NCBI RefSeq assembly: GCF_000311725.1
Contig: NZ_HE978511.1
Span: 263,498-327,497, forward strand
Length of the DNA: 64,000 nt
Reading direction: 5' to 3'
Source: Robertmurraya massiliosenegalensis JC6
GTDB lineage: Bacteria; Bacillota; Bacilli; Bacillales; Cytobacillaceae
Part shown: in pieces, positions 8,575 to 17,313 of the stretch
Position numbering within the stretch: the stretch's first letter is position 1
Layout: the number at the start of each line of letters is the position of its first letter
Notes under the pieces: generated by a model
The model's database searches: none
Seen by the model: the letters and a program-made list of their open reading frames with translations, nothing else
What the model was told of the DNA's origin: nothing
Made by a program: the position numbers and the translations under genes

Positions 8575-9576
8575 TCATGATGACTCATACAAATGACACG
8601 AAACAAAATGTTTGCTTGAAACTTCTACCTTTACTGGTATTTCAGTCTTACATTTATCCATCGCAAAAGGGCATCTTGTATGGAAAGTACACCCAGATGG
8701 CGGATTAAAAGGGGATGGAATTTCTCCATTTAGTATAATCCGCTCCCTTTTTAATTTCGGGTTTGCTACAGGAACAGCTGATAATAATGCCTTTGTATAA
8801 GGATGTAGAGGTTCTTCAAATAAGAGGTCATTCGGGCCTTCCTCTACTAGATTTCCTAAGTACATAACCCCTATTCGATCAGAAATATGGCGGACGACGC
8901 TCATATCATGAGCAATAAAAAGGTAAGATAAATTAAATTCTGCCTGAATCTCTTCTAGTAAATTGATGATTTGCGATTGAATGGATACATCAAGTGCAGA
9001 GACTGGTTCATCTAATATTATAACCTTCGGATTCACCACTAAAGCTCTTGCTATTCCGATACGCTGTCGTTGTCCACCTGAGAGCTCGTGTGGATAGCGA
9101 TAATAATGGTCTACTTGAAGTCCCACCTTGCGCAATATATCCATAACCATATCTGTTCGTTCTTTTCTCTCACCAATAGTATGGATTGCCAATGGTTCCT
9201 CCAAAATTTGCCCAATTCTCTTCCTTGGATTTAAGGAAGTATACGGATCTTGGAAAACCATTTGTAATTCTTTTCGATAGGGGCGTAGCTCATGACGATT
9301 TAACTGTAAAATATCCTCGCCATTATAGATCACCTTCCCTTCTGTAGGCTCAATCAATTTTAAAATGGTTCGTCCTAATGTACTTTTTCCACAACCGGAT
9401 TCCCCTACTAATCCATATGTCTCATTTTGATAGAGTGAGAGGGAGACTTCATTGACAGCTTTAACAGTGCCCTTTACTCCCCCTAGTTTGCCAAAAGACC
9501 CATTCATAAAATAATACTTCTTTAACCCTTGAACCTCTAATAAAGAACCAGTAGATTGACGATCATCTAGCAACAT
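8575..9576 (-). CDS. Oligopeptide/dipeptide ABC importer ATPase, OppF/DppF type
   Basis: A 333-residue ATPase. It shows Walker A GESGCGKS (about 58-65), the Q-loop MVFQDPYTSLNPR, the signature LSGGQRQR, Walker B VIILDEPVSALD and the C-terminal oligopeptide-transporter domain with CTFHTRCPFAMDKC, whose cysteines in OppD/DppD-type subunits can hold an Fe-S cluster. The start is ATG at 9574-9576 behind GAGGAGGG; it overlaps the end of the OppD-like gene by 14 bases, suggesting translational coupling. With OppD it powers uptake of peptides captured by the lipoprotein at 12643-14214. Confidence 0.93.
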   Translation of the reverse strand: MLLDDRQSTGSLLEVQGLKKYYFMNGSFGKLGGVKGTVKAVNEVSLSLYQNETYGLVGESGCGKSTLGRTILKLIEPTEGKVIYNGEDILQLNRHELRPYRKELQMVFQDPYTSLNPRKRIGQILEEPLAIHTIGERKERTDMVMDILRKVGLQVDHYYRYPHELSGGQRQRIGIARALVVNPKVIILDEPVSALDVSIQSQIINLLEEIQAEFNLSYLFIAHDMSVVRHISDRIGVMYLGNLVEEGPNDLLFEEPLHPYTKALLSAVPVANPKLKRERIILNGEIPSPFNPPSGCTFHTRCPFAMDKCKTEIPVKVEVSSKHFVSCHLYESS

Positions 9577-10573
9577 ACGCTCCCTCCTCTTCCTCTTTAA
9601 TTTTTTGGGCATGCCAACATCTGACCATTTGACCACCACCAACATCTTCAAGTGCTGGTACTTTTTCCAAACATGTTTTGTCAGCATAAGGACAACGTGG
9701 AGCAAATCGACATCCTTGCGGTACATTATTTAATGAAGGAACTGAACCTTCAATCACGTGAAGTTTTTCTGAACGTGTTCCTTCTAGGTGTGGCATCGAT
9801 TGAAGCAATCCTTTAGTATACGGGTGTAAAGGATTCGAAAATAAAGCATTTACTTCCGCCTCCTCCACGATTTGACCGAGGTACATAACGACCACTCGTG
9901 TACACATTTGAGCAACTACACCTAAATCATGGGTAATTAACATCACACCCATATTTAATTTCTCATTTAAGTCACGAATCAAATCTAATATTTGTGCTTG
10001 TATCGTCACATCTAAAGCAGTTGTTGGTTCGTCAGCGATGAGAAGTTTGGGTTCACAAGCTAATGCAGTTGCGATCATTACTCGCTGTAACATCCCACCT
10101 GACAATTGATGAGGATATTCATTAGCTCTTTTTTCAGGAGAAGGAATTCCTGTCATCGCTAATAAGGCTACGGCCTTTTCAATTGCTTCTGCTTTTGAAA
10201 CATTTTTATGTAGCATAATTGATTCAGCCACTTGCCCACCAATCGTGTAAACTGGATTCAGTGAGCTAGATGGATCTTGAAAGATCATGGAAATGTCATT
10301 TCCGCGAATATGTTGCATATCATTTAATGGAATTTGCAGAAGATCTTTCCCATTAAATACAATTTGGCCATCGTATTGCGCTGTATATTTTTCATCAAAA
10401 AGTCGTAAAATGGACTGCGAGGTAACACTTTTACCACAGCCAGATTCTCCCACAACGCCGAGTATCTCTCCTTCGTCAATATGAAATGAAACCCCCTCAA
10501 CGGCTGTCACCCAGCCCCGTTCTGTTTGGAAATGAGTTTTCAATTCCTTAACGTTCAACAATGGTTCATTCAA
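9563..10573 (-). CDS. Oligopeptide/dipeptide ABC importer ATPase, OppD/DppD type
   Basis: A 336-residue ATPase with Walker A GESGCGKS (42-49), the Q-loop MIFQDPSSSLNP, the signature LSGGM in HQLSGGMLQR, Walker B LLIADEPTTALD and the C-terminal motif CRFAPRCPYADKTC. The LSGGM variant and domain order are typical of OppD/DppD partners. It is the fourth gene of a five-gene importer set in the usual SBP-B-C-D-F order. An interaction with the OppF-like subunit is expected from the gene overlap and family knowledge. Confidence 0.93.
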   Translation of the reverse strand: MNEPLLNVKELKTHFQTERGWVTAVEGVSFHIDEGEILGVVGESGCGKSVTSQSILRLFDEKYTAQYDGQIVFNGKDLLQIPLNDMQHIRGNDISMIFQDPSSSLNPVYTIGGQVAESIMLHKNVSKAEAIEKAVALLAMTGIPSPEKRANEYPHQLSGGMLQRVMIATALACEPKLLIADEPTTALDVTIQAQILDLIRDLNEKLNMGVMLITHDLGVVAQMCTRVVVMYLGQIVEEAEVNALFSNPLHPYTKGLLQSMPHLEGTRSEKLHVIEGSVPSLNNVPQGCRFAPRCPYADKTCLEKVPALEDVGGGQMVRCWHAQKIKEEEEGAYVAR

Positions 10574-10607
10574 TGATTCTCACACCCCTTTTATCAACTG
10601 GAACCCT

Positions 10608-11534
10608 TCATTGTTTCTTTCTTTTTATTCGTTTTGTAATCCCGTGAGGATCAATAAAGTCTCTCAATCCATCACCAAGTAAATTAATACTCAATACTGA
10701 AAAAATGAGGGCAATACCTGGGAACACAATCATCCACCAAGCGGTATAAATCACTTCTTTTCCGTCAGATAATATATTTCCCCAGCTTGGATCTGGTGCT
10801 GGAACACCTGCTCCAAGAAAACTAAGTCCTGCCTCCGTAATAATGGCATCAGCAAAGATAAAAGAAGCTTGAACAAATAATGGTGAGATTGTATTTGGTG
10901 CGATATGTAGCCAAATGATTCGCCAATCTCGAGCCCCTTGAGATTTCATTGCTTCGATATACGTTTGTTCACGAATCACAAGGGCAGAAGAACGTATGAT
11001 TCGTGCTATCGACGGTGTAAAAACAATACTTAAAGCGATAATAATGTTCACTGTATTTGGACCTAAAGCAGCCATTAAAGCAATCGCAAGCATAATAGCG
11101 GGGAAAGACATAATCCCATCACAAATTCGCATCAGGATATGATCTAATGAACGATAATAACTCGCATAAAGACCGATAATCATTCCCATGATGGATGATA
11201 ATATCGCTACAGAGAACCCTACTCCTAAAGAAACCTTAGCCCCATATGTCACGCGTGCAAACAAATCTCTTCCAAAATTATCGGTTCCTAACCAATGTTC
11301 CACGCTTGGGGATTGAAGCCTGTCTGTCACGACCATTTCATATGGATCATAGGAAGAGATCATTGGACCAAATAGAGCAAATAAAATGAAAAGAACTAGC
11401 ACAACACTCCCGATCACAAACTGTTTGCTACTCAAAAGTTTGCGTAACAATAAAGTTCTCTGATTTTTTATCAATTGACGCTTTACATCGGTTACCTCTA
11501 TTTGTTTTTCAATCTTCCCCTCAACAGCTTCCAC
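10608..11534 (-). CDS. Oligopeptide/dipeptide ABC permease, OppC/DppC type
   Basis: A 308-residue permease. A cytoplasmic N-terminal tail of about 45 residues leads into the first membrane segment (QFVIGSVVLVLFILFALFG), the OppC N-terminal domain follows, and then the transport domain with the EAA loop EAMKSQGARDWRIIWLHIAPN. It ends in a basic tail. The start is GTG at 11532-11534 after GGGGAGTTAAAC. It pairs with the OppB-like permease 15 bases upstream. Confidence 0.92.
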   Translation of the reverse strand: MEAVEGKIEKQIEVTDVKRQLIKNQRTLLLRKLLSSKQFVIGSVVLVLFILFALFGPMISSYDPYEMVVTDRLQSPSVEHWLGTDNFGRDLFARVTYGAKVSLGVGFSVAILSSIMGMIIGLYASYYRSLDHILMRICDGIMSFPAIMLAIALMAALGPNTVNIIIALSIVFTPSIARIIRSSALVIREQTYIEAMKSQGARDWRIIWLHIAPNTISPLFVQASFIFADAIITEAGLSFLGAGVPAPDPSWGNILSDGKEVIYTAWWMIVFPGIALIFSVLSINLLGDGLRDFIDPHGITKRIKRKKQ

Positions 11535-11549
11535 GTTTAACTCCCCTCT

Positions 11550-12509
11550 CTATTTCCGATCTAGTCGAACTCTTGGATCAATCATCCCATAAAGTAAATC
11601 AACTACTAGATTAATAACGACATAAGCCATTGCCACGAAAAAAATGACTCCTTGAATCATTGGATAGTCACGCCGTTCAATTGAATTTATCGTCAATTGC
11701 CCGATTCCTGGAATATTAAAAATCGTTTCAGCAACTACAGCTCCGGCAATCAATCCACCAAATGTTTGCCCAATGACGGTTAATATCGGTAGGAATGCAT
11801 TTTTAAATGCATGTTTATAAATAATCTGTTTTTCTTTAACTCCTTTCGCTCTCGCACTTTTGATATAACTATTATTGAGAACTTCCAACATAGATGAGCG
11901 AGTAATTCTAGCGATTAACGCTGCTTGAATCGCACCAAGCGCAATGCCTGGCATGATTAAATACTGCAAATGGCTCCATAATCCTGATTGTAAAGGGGCA
12001 TATCCAGCTACTGGAAGCCATTGAAGAACTACACCAATAAGGAGCATTAAGAGCAAACTTAGTAAAAAATTCGGCACCGACATCGCTAATAAGGAAAAAC
12101 CCATAACAGTTTGATCAGATGCTGTCCCGCGACGTTTAGCTGCAAATATTCCAACTGGAATAGCAATGAATAATGCAATGATTTGAGCGATGATCGTAAG
12201 TGAAACAGTCGGTCCGAGATGAGTGATAATCGCAACTGTAACAGGATCTCTCATAAAATAGGAAGTTCCGAGATCACCTTGGAATACACCAAGAAGCCAA
12301 TTTACATATTGCTGATATAAAGGCAAGTTTAATCCTAATTGCTCACGTAATTCTTGTATTTTCTCTGTCGATGCTTCATCACCCAACATCGTGGTCGCTG
12401 GATCACCAGGAGTTAGATGAATTATTAGAAAAACAATGATTGAAACAACAAATAACACAGGAATAAGCGAAAGGATCCGCTTGATTATATACATCAAATA
12501 ATCCTTCAT
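11550..12509 (-). CDS. Oligopeptide/dipeptide ABC permease, OppB/DppB type
   Basis: A 319-residue permease with six predicted membrane segments. It starts YIIKRILSLIPVLFVVS and carries the family sequence LTPGDPATTMLG in the first external loop, the EAA-type loop SARAKGVKEKQIIYKHAFKN and the closing block AETIFNIPGIGQL. Length and motif order match DppB/OppB. It is the second gene of the importer set after the binding-protein gene. Confidence 0.93.
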   Translation of the reverse strand: MKDYLMYIIKRILSLIPVLFVVSIIVFLIIHLTPGDPATTMLGDEASTEKIQELREQLGLNLPLYQQYVNWLLGVFQGDLGTSYFMRDPVTVAIITHLGPTVSLTIIAQIIALFIAIPVGIFAAKRRGTASDQTVMGFSLLAMSVPNFLLSLLLMLLIGVVLQWLPVAGYAPLQSGLWSHLQYLIMPGIALGAIQAALIARITRSSMLEVLNNSYIKSARAKGVKEKQIIYKHAFKNAFLPILTVIGQTFGGLIAGAVVAETIFNIPGIGQLTINSIERRDYPMIQGVIFFVAMAYVVINLVVDLLYGMIDPRVRLDRK

Positions 12510-12539
12510 CTAGAAAACTCCCTTCTCATGAATCTTGAT

Positions 12540-12572
12540 CCAAAACCCTCGTACAAAAAACGAAGATTTTGG
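12540..12572 (-). other. Imperfect hairpin between binding-protein and permease genes
   Basis: CCAAAA (12540-12545) pairs with TTTTGG (12567-12572), and TCGT pairs with ACGA inside. Such hairpins after a binding-protein gene often protect its mRNA or trim read-through so that the lipoprotein is made in excess (established for other ABC operons, inferred here). Confidence 0.35.
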
Positions 12573-12642
12573 AGAGATTCAGATTATTGCTTGCTCTATT
12601 TTGAAATAATGTTGATTAAATACCCATTTTAATAGAAGGAGT

Positions 12643-14214
12643 TTATTCTGAAACTGACGTATTCCACAAGATTGGTCCTTCAAAAATGCTCAAACCATCC
12701 ACTTTGGCAGAAGATGCGAGATAATAGAAATAGTCTCCATGCTTAATACCTGGCAAATAATCCGTCCATAAATATGCTTGCAATTCATCCCATACAACTA
12801 AGGCATCATCTAGAGTTGGAGATGCCTCAATTGCATCAAGCATTTCGGCAACTTTTGCATCATCCGTCCACCCTGGCCACGTTGCGCTTAAAGATAAATG
12901 CTGAGATGGAGTCGTTACCGTAGATAAACCAACCGATAAAAGGTCCCAATTTGCTGGATCTGTCCTTCTTTCCGAATAAGTAGCTCGATCTAAAACCTCT
13001 AATTTTACGTTCATTCCAATCTTCTTTAACTGCTCATGGAAAACGACTGACATATTGTACAATTCACTTTCACTATTCGTCATGATCACTACTTCTTCTC
13101 CGTTGTAGCCCGCTTCTTCTAATAATCGCTTTGCCTTTTCTGGGTCTGCTTGATTAAATTGGTCTGCCCCAGCTTCACTGTACCAAACTTGGCTATTTGC
13201 CATAAATCCTGCATCCACCTCATATAAATCCTCATGTGCCCAGCCGCCAAGCATAATTTCATCATTATTTACGGCAGCGTTGACAGCTTCTCTCATTTTT
13301 GGATTGGTAAATATTCCTTCTTTCTTATTGAAGTGATGAAGACCATTCCCATATAGATCTGTATATGTTTTTATATTTTTATCATTTTTTAATTGCTCAT
13401 AATTATCGTTTGGTAGTGAATAAGCAACATCATACTGGCCTGTTTGTAAGCCTGACAATTGGGTAGATGGATCTGTTACAATTTCAAAATAGAGGTCATC
13501 TACTAATGCTTCTTTTTTTCCCGACAAGCCATCAGCTGGTAAAGCAACTGGTTCATATTCTTCATATTTGGATAAATGAATGTATTGATCTTGTTCCCAC
13601 TCTTCAAATTTAAATGGACCAGTTCCAATATATTCTTCGATTCCCTCAGCAGGAGCAGATTCAATTACTTCCTTCGGCATAATTCCAGCAAATTGTTTTG
13701 GTGAAGCAATTGCGTCTACCGCTGTTAATCTAGGAGCTTCCAGCTTTAACTCAACCGTGTATTCATCTACCTCCTCAAAAATAGCTCCCTCACCAAGAAT
13801 TTGTTGCGCTACAGCAGATTGCTCCTTCCAGCGATTCATAGAGGCAACAACATCTTCTGCCATCATAGGTTTACCATTATGGAAGGTAACATTTTCCCGT
13901 AGCTTAAATGTATAAGTTAATCCATCCTCACTTTTCTCATATGATTCTGCTAATTCAGGAACTGGTTGAAAATTAGAATCCAAGGTTAGGAGAGATTCAA
14001 AAATATGTCTAGTAACATATTTTACTGTGGCTCCTGTACTGATTTGCGGGTCTAGTGTTTCCGGTTGTTGCCCTAAGGCAGCTCTTAATTCACCACCCGT
14101 CGTTTTTTCGATATTTTCACCATTTTCATTTGAAGCTTCATTCGCTCCTCCATTACAACCCGCAACAATTAATGACAACATTAGCATGAATAGGTAAATT
14201 AATTTTTTATTCAT
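12643..14214 (-). CDS. Peptide-binding lipoprotein, ABC substrate-binding family 5
   Basis: A protein of about 523 residues with a lipoprotein signal, MNKKLIYLFMLMLSLIVAGC, ending in the lipobox VAGC. A short acidic linker follows, then the SBP_bac_5 domain (GGELRAALGQQPETLDPQ, HIFESLL, VTFHNGKPMMAEDVV, YIGTGPFKFEEW). The lipid-anchored protein captures substrate outside the membrane for the OppBC channel. Two starts are plausible: ATG at 14214 (six bases after GGAG) or ATG at 14220. Family 5 proteins bind di- or oligopeptides, but also nickel and glycosides; the flanking M20 peptidases favour peptides. Confidence 0.92.
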   Translation of the reverse strand: MNKKLIYLFMLMLSLIVAGCNGGANEASNENGENIEKTTGGELRAALGQQPETLDPQISTGATVKYVTRHIFESLLTLDSNFQPVPELAESYEKSEDGLTYTFKLRENVTFHNGKPMMAEDVVASMNRWKEQSAVAQQILGEGAIFEEVDEYTVELKLEAPRLTAVDAIASPKQFAGIMPKEVIESAPAEGIEEYIGTGPFKFEEWEQDQYIHLSKYEEYEPVALPADGLSGKKEALVDDLYFEIVTDPSTQLSGLQTGQYDVAYSLPNDNYEQLKNDKNIKTYTDLYGNGLHHFNKKEGIFTNPKMREAVNAAVNNDEIMLGGWAHEDLYEVDAGFMANSQVWYSEAGADQFNQADPEKAKRLLEEAGYNGEEVVIMTNSESELYNMSVVFHEQLKKIGMNVKLEVLDRATYSERRTDPANWDLLSVGLSTVTTPSQHLSLSATWPGWTDDAKVAEMLDAIEASPTLDDALVVWDELQAYLWTDYLPGIKHGDYFYYLASSAKVDGLSIFEGPILWNTSVSE

Positions 14215-14270
14215 ACTCATCTCCACCCCCTTTAAAGTCTTGAAACCGTTTTTCCTTTAGTAGAAACGCT

Positions 14271-15518
14271 CTATTTATTCTTTGGAAGGAGTGGCTCACA
14301 TATATTTGCTCCTCCTACAAGACCAACAATGGTTAGGAATGTTCTCTGTGGTCCAAGATAAGAATCCGTCGGATCAAACCATTCATCTAATGTGTGTGCT
14401 CCACCACTTTTCCCTCCTTTGCCTAACGTCACTGACGGTACACCTAAACTCATAGGCACGTTTGAATCTGTACTACTAGGTCCAGCTAATGTTGGCTTTA
14501 TGCCCATTGCTTCTGTTGCTGCACTTGCAATCTGAACAATAGGTGTATCATCAGGTTGCGTCGCAGCTGGACGATCTCCGATTTTTTCTGTCTTCCATTT
14601 TATTTTGTCTGTATTCCAGCGTGCATTTTCATCATTGCAAGCTTTCTCAACGATCGTTAAAAACTGCTGTTCTAGCTTCACTAGCTCCTGCGGATCATTT
14701 GAACGTAAATCAACATACATATGCGCTTCTGCCGCAATCGCATTAACAGAAGTTCCACCACTTATTTCTCCAACCGTAAATGTCGTCTTTGGATCTGCTT
14801 TTGTTTGAATGTCTGCAATCTCAGCAATTGCCCTACCTAGAGCATGGATGGCACTTGGTAATCCAAATGCCCCAAAACTATGTCCACCAGGTCCCTTATA
14901 TGTAACCTTGTAACGATAACTTCCTGTACCTTTATAACAAATCCTCGAGATTTCTGGGCCGTCAATAGAAATAAATCCATCAATATCCTGGTGATTGTTA
15001 AAGAACGCACGAACACCTCGTAAATTCCCTAACCCTTCTTCTCCAACTGTTCCCCCAAATACAATATCTCCAATCGGTTCAATCTTCGTTTCTTTAAATG
15101 CTCGTATGATTGATAACATTTCTGCTAAACCGCTAGTATCATCAACAATTCCTGGGGCATAAAGAATCCCATTTTCTCTTTTTACAGTGGTATCCGTTCC
15201 TTCGGGGAAAACTGTATCAAGATGGGCTGAAACAAATATTTTCGGACCATTTCCCACTCCACGAAGTAAACCAAAAACATTTCCTTCTTCATCCATTTCA
15301 ACATTTTCAAGAGCTAAATCCTCTAATTTCGAAAGAATAAATGTAGCACGTTTTTCTTCTTTAAAAGGTGGGGCTGGAATTTCTGCGATGACAATTTGTT
15401 CTTCGATCGTGTTCTCATGATCCTCTTTTAAAAATTTAAGTCCTTCTTTTACTAACTCATGGGATGAAATCCTTTGGTAAACTTCTTTTACTTGATCCGA
15501 ATACGTACTTGTTTTCAT
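14271..15518 (-). CDS. M20-family zinc metallopeptidase (copy A)
   Basis: A 415-residue M20 peptidase, first gene of the peptide-importer operon. Visible are HLDTVFPEGTD, the bridging Asp in GIVDDTSG, GEEGLGNLRG, GGHSFGAFGLPS and GGAHTLDEWF, equivalent to the motifs of the copy at 4813-6081. Both share an N-terminal extension of about 50 residues before EIPAP. The two copies flank the importer and the LysR/CapA genes, which suggests one peptide-scavenging system with two related but perhaps differently specific peptidases. The exact substrate is unknown. Confidence 0.88.
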   Translation of the reverse strand: MKTSTYSDQVKEVYQRISSHELVKEGLKFLKEDHENTIEEQIVIAEIPAPPFKEEKRATFILSKLEDLALENVEMDEEGNVFGLLRGVGNGPKIFVSAHLDTVFPEGTDTTVKRENGILYAPGIVDDTSGLAEMLSIIRAFKETKIEPIGDIVFGGTVGEEGLGNLRGVRAFFNNHQDIDGFISIDGPEISRICYKGTGSYRYKVTYKGPGGHSFGAFGLPSAIHALGRAIAEIADIQTKADPKTTFTVGEISGGTSVNAIAAEAHMYVDLRSNDPQELVKLEQQFLTIVEKACNDENARWNTDKIKWKTEKIGDRPAATQPDDTPIVQIASAATEAMGIKPTLAGPSSTDSNVPMSLGVPSVTLGKGGKSGGAHTLDEWFDPTDSYLGPQRTFLTIVGLVGGANICEPLLPKNK

Positions 15519-15950
15519 TGCATAACCTCCAAATTTTATGAATTTTTATACACAATCCACCAGGAATCCAACGGCGTAAAAACTAATAATACTGAAATTA
15601 TTTAATATTCAGCAAATTAAATATTGTTCTTAATATAATAAAAATCGAACAAGATATCCAATACATTGTTAAAAAATATGACATGGTTTTTTCTATAAAT
15701 CTTAATGAAAACGGTACCGATATTTATTTTTTGTTAGATGTAAATGAATTGGGTAGAAAATAAATTATTATTCTTTTTTCTACGGGACTATTTGCGGGCA
15801 ATCTTCCATGAAAAAAGTCACATGTATAATGAATGCATAAAATATTTATTTTTTTTATGATAGATTAAAAAATTTCTTATTATTTAATTTCATTTTTTTG
15901 TTTTACAATAACTCAATAAGTCTTACTATTTGATGGAGGAGAACGAGTTG
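15519..15950. other. Divergent intergenic region, M20 operon and split transporter
   Basis: 432 AT-rich bases without a gene. It contains a probable leftward promoter with a CodY-like site (listed separately) and a TATAAT at about 15824-15829 on the plus strand, without a good -35 at standard spacing. No riboswitch fold was recognised. Confidence 0.5.
15586..15618 (-). promoter_or_regulatory. Probable promoter overlapped by a CodY-like box
   Basis: Read on the minus strand, TTGCTG (15610-15615), an 18-base spacer and TATTAT (15586-15591) form a plausible sigma-A promoter for the M20-opp operon. AATATTCAGCAAATT (15604-15618, plus-strand reading) matches the CodY box AATTTTCWGAAAATT with two mismatches and covers the -35. 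CodY represses peptide-uptake operons in amino-acid-rich cells in B. subtilis; repression here is inferred. Confidence 0.4.
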
Positions 15951-16508
15951 ATGTTTTTCCATTTTTTCTTATTTCTCATGATAGCCGCAGTAGGAGGAAT
16001 CATCGGGGCCTTAGCAAAATTACCACTCGGGACGATGATTGGTGCGATGTTTGCTGTTGGAATTAGCAAACACTTTGAAATTCTTTCCTTTCAAACTTCA
16101 ACTCCTCTCACATTTATCGTTCAACTCTTATTAGGAACGATGTTTGGATTATCTTTTATCAAATTGACAAAAGAGCAGATCAAAAAGCTATTTTTCAGTT
16201 TCTCATTCATTATTTTCAGTGTTATTCTCATGTCTGTAGGAACTGGTTTTTTGGTCGCTAAGTTAACATTTCTTGATCTAGGGGCATCAATCTTAGCCTC
16301 CTCACCCGGGGGAATCCCAGAAATGGCAATTACCGCAAAAGCATTAGAGTTGCAAGCACCCATTATTGTAGTCATTCATCTCATCCGTGTAATAGTTGTA
16401 ATGTCCTTTTTTACGATACTATTAAACTATTTTTATAAGCGCACAAAAGCGAGTGAGCCTGAAACAACAAACATACTTGAAAAAAGCTGCGAGCGCTCAG
16501 TTAATTAA
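15951..16508 (+). CDS. AbrB-type membrane transporter, N-terminal half protein
   Basis: A 185-residue membrane protein with one copy of the repeat normally duplicated in AbrB-family transporters (PF05145, TIGR03082). The repeat's conserved end is visible as SSPGGIPEMAITAKALELQA followed by IHLIRVIVV. Full-length relatives of about 350 residues carry two such repeats; here the second is a separate gene 21 bases downstream in the same frame. The start ATG at 15951 has AGGAG eight bases upstream. Despite the family name it is not the DNA-binding AbrB regulator. The substrate is unknown; the neighbouring peptide operon suggests transport or recycling of a peptide product (inference). Confidence 0.8.
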   Translation: MFFHFFLFLMIAAVGGIIGALAKLPLGTMIGAMFAVGISKHFEILSFQTSTPLTFIVQLLLGTMFGLSFIKLTKEQIKKLFFSFSFIIFSVILMSVGTGFLVAKLTFLDLGASILASSPGGIPEMAITAKALELQAPIIVVIHLIRVIVVMSFFTILLNYFYKRTKASEPETTNILEKSCERSVN

Positions 16509-16529
16509 AGGAGGAGAACTCGATTCATT

Positions 16530-17036
16530 ATGAATGTGCAATTAAAACAGTGGACGCTCATTATCACCATGGCATTTATGGGGGGATTTGTCGGGTATTG
16601 CACGCAATTGTCTTTAGGCGTTTTCTTAGGTTCTGTACTCGTTATTTCACTCTGGACAATCTTCAAAAAAAATGTGCCTAAATTCCCTCTTAAAATTAAA
16701 AAAATTGTCCAAATTATTGTTGGAGGTAATATCGGGCTAGCTTTCACGACAGAAACATTCGATTTAATTAAACAAATTTGGCTTCCTGGTCTTCTCGTAT
16801 CCTTCATCAATACCATTCTCGGCTTATTATTGGCATTCATTCTCCACCGATATTTAAAATATGATCCATGTACAGCACTAGCAAGTTCGGCACCAGCAGG
16901 GATGAGTGAAATGTCATTAATTGCGGAAAGATATGAGACCGACATCCCCACCGTTTTATCGATTCATTTATTTAGAGTAATTGTGATTATTTTAACGGTT
17001 CCTGCCATCGTTAGCTTTGTCATTCATTTGATCTAA
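16530..17036 (+). CDS. AbrB-type membrane transporter, C-terminal half protein
   Basis: A 168-residue membrane protein with the second repeat of the AbrB transporter family: SSAPAGMSEMSLIAERYETD followed by IHLFRVIVII, parallel to the upstream gene. It lies in the same reading frame as the upstream gene, separated only by a TAA stop and 21 bases. AGGAGG lies 15 bases before the ATG, an unusually long spacing, and no closer in-frame start exists. The two halves probably assemble as a heteromer that replaces the usual fused protein (inference). Confidence 0.8.
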   Translation: MNVQLKQWTLIITMAFMGGFVGYCTQLSLGVFLGSVLVISLWTIFKKNVPKFPLKIKKIVQIIVGGNIGLAFTTETFDLIKQIWLPGLLVSFINTILGLLLAFILHRYLKYDPCTALASSAPAGMSEMSLIAERYETDIPTVLSIHLFRVIVIILTVPAIVSFVIHLI

Positions 17037-17144
17037 GTTTTATCTCTACCTTTTTTACTTACTAAAATTTCACATATTAAAACGGTATTTATTACAATAA
17101 TGTGAAAAACCCTTGTTAATAGAACATTAAATCCTCATTTATTA

Positions 17145-17173
17145 TTGTAAGAACATATCTTTCTAGGTATAAT
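17145..17173 (+). promoter_or_regulatory. selC promoter
   Basis: TTGTAA (17145-17150), a 17-base spacer and TATAAT (17168-17173) form a good sigma-A promoter. The tRNA begins 16 bases after the -10, so selC is transcribed on its own with a very short leader. Confidence 0.75.
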
Positions 17174-17189
17174 GAGAATTGTTCTATAC

Positions 17190-17286
17190 GGGGCTGAATG
17201 GGGTACTGGTGTCCTCCGCGGTCTTCAAAACCGTCTGTGTCCTGCGTGCCAGGATAGCTGGGTTCGATTCCCAGGCGGTCCCGCCA
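17190..17286 (+). tRNA. selC: Selenocysteine tRNA, anticodon UCA
   Basis: A 97-base tRNA-Sec with encoded CCA. The anticodon loop is CTTCAAA with anticodon TCA, closed by GCGGT/ACCGT; the loop is the same as in E. coli selC. The long variable arm forms a 7-bp stem (TGTCCTG with CAGGATA). The T arm is CTGGG-TTCGATT-CCCAG. The acceptor is GGGGCTG with CGGTCCC (with G-U pairs) and an eighth A/G mismatch, followed by discriminator G. The D arm can form six pairs with a 4-base loop. These are hallmarks of bacterial tRNA-Sec rather than of an opal suppressor. It is charged with serine, which SelA converts to selenocysteine for insertion at UGA by SelB; neither gene, nor selD, is in the window. Confidence 0.92.
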
Positions 17287-17313
17287 ACAAGTTTATCTTT
17301 TATAGTTGATTTG

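Noticed and set aside
16505-16951. A 148-codon minus-strand frame opposite the second AbrB half gene
   Set aside because: It is complementary to a clear transporter gene and has no family features or start signal.
15951-17036. Reading the AbrB name as the transition-state regulator AbrB
   Set aside because: The proteins are integral membrane proteins with transporter repeats and carry no DNA-binding domain.
17190-17286. Opal suppressor or tRNA-Trp instead of tRNA-Sec
   Set aside because: The long variable arm, CTTCAAA loop and extended acceptor and D arms fit tRNA-Sec; tRNA-Trp has a short variable loop.
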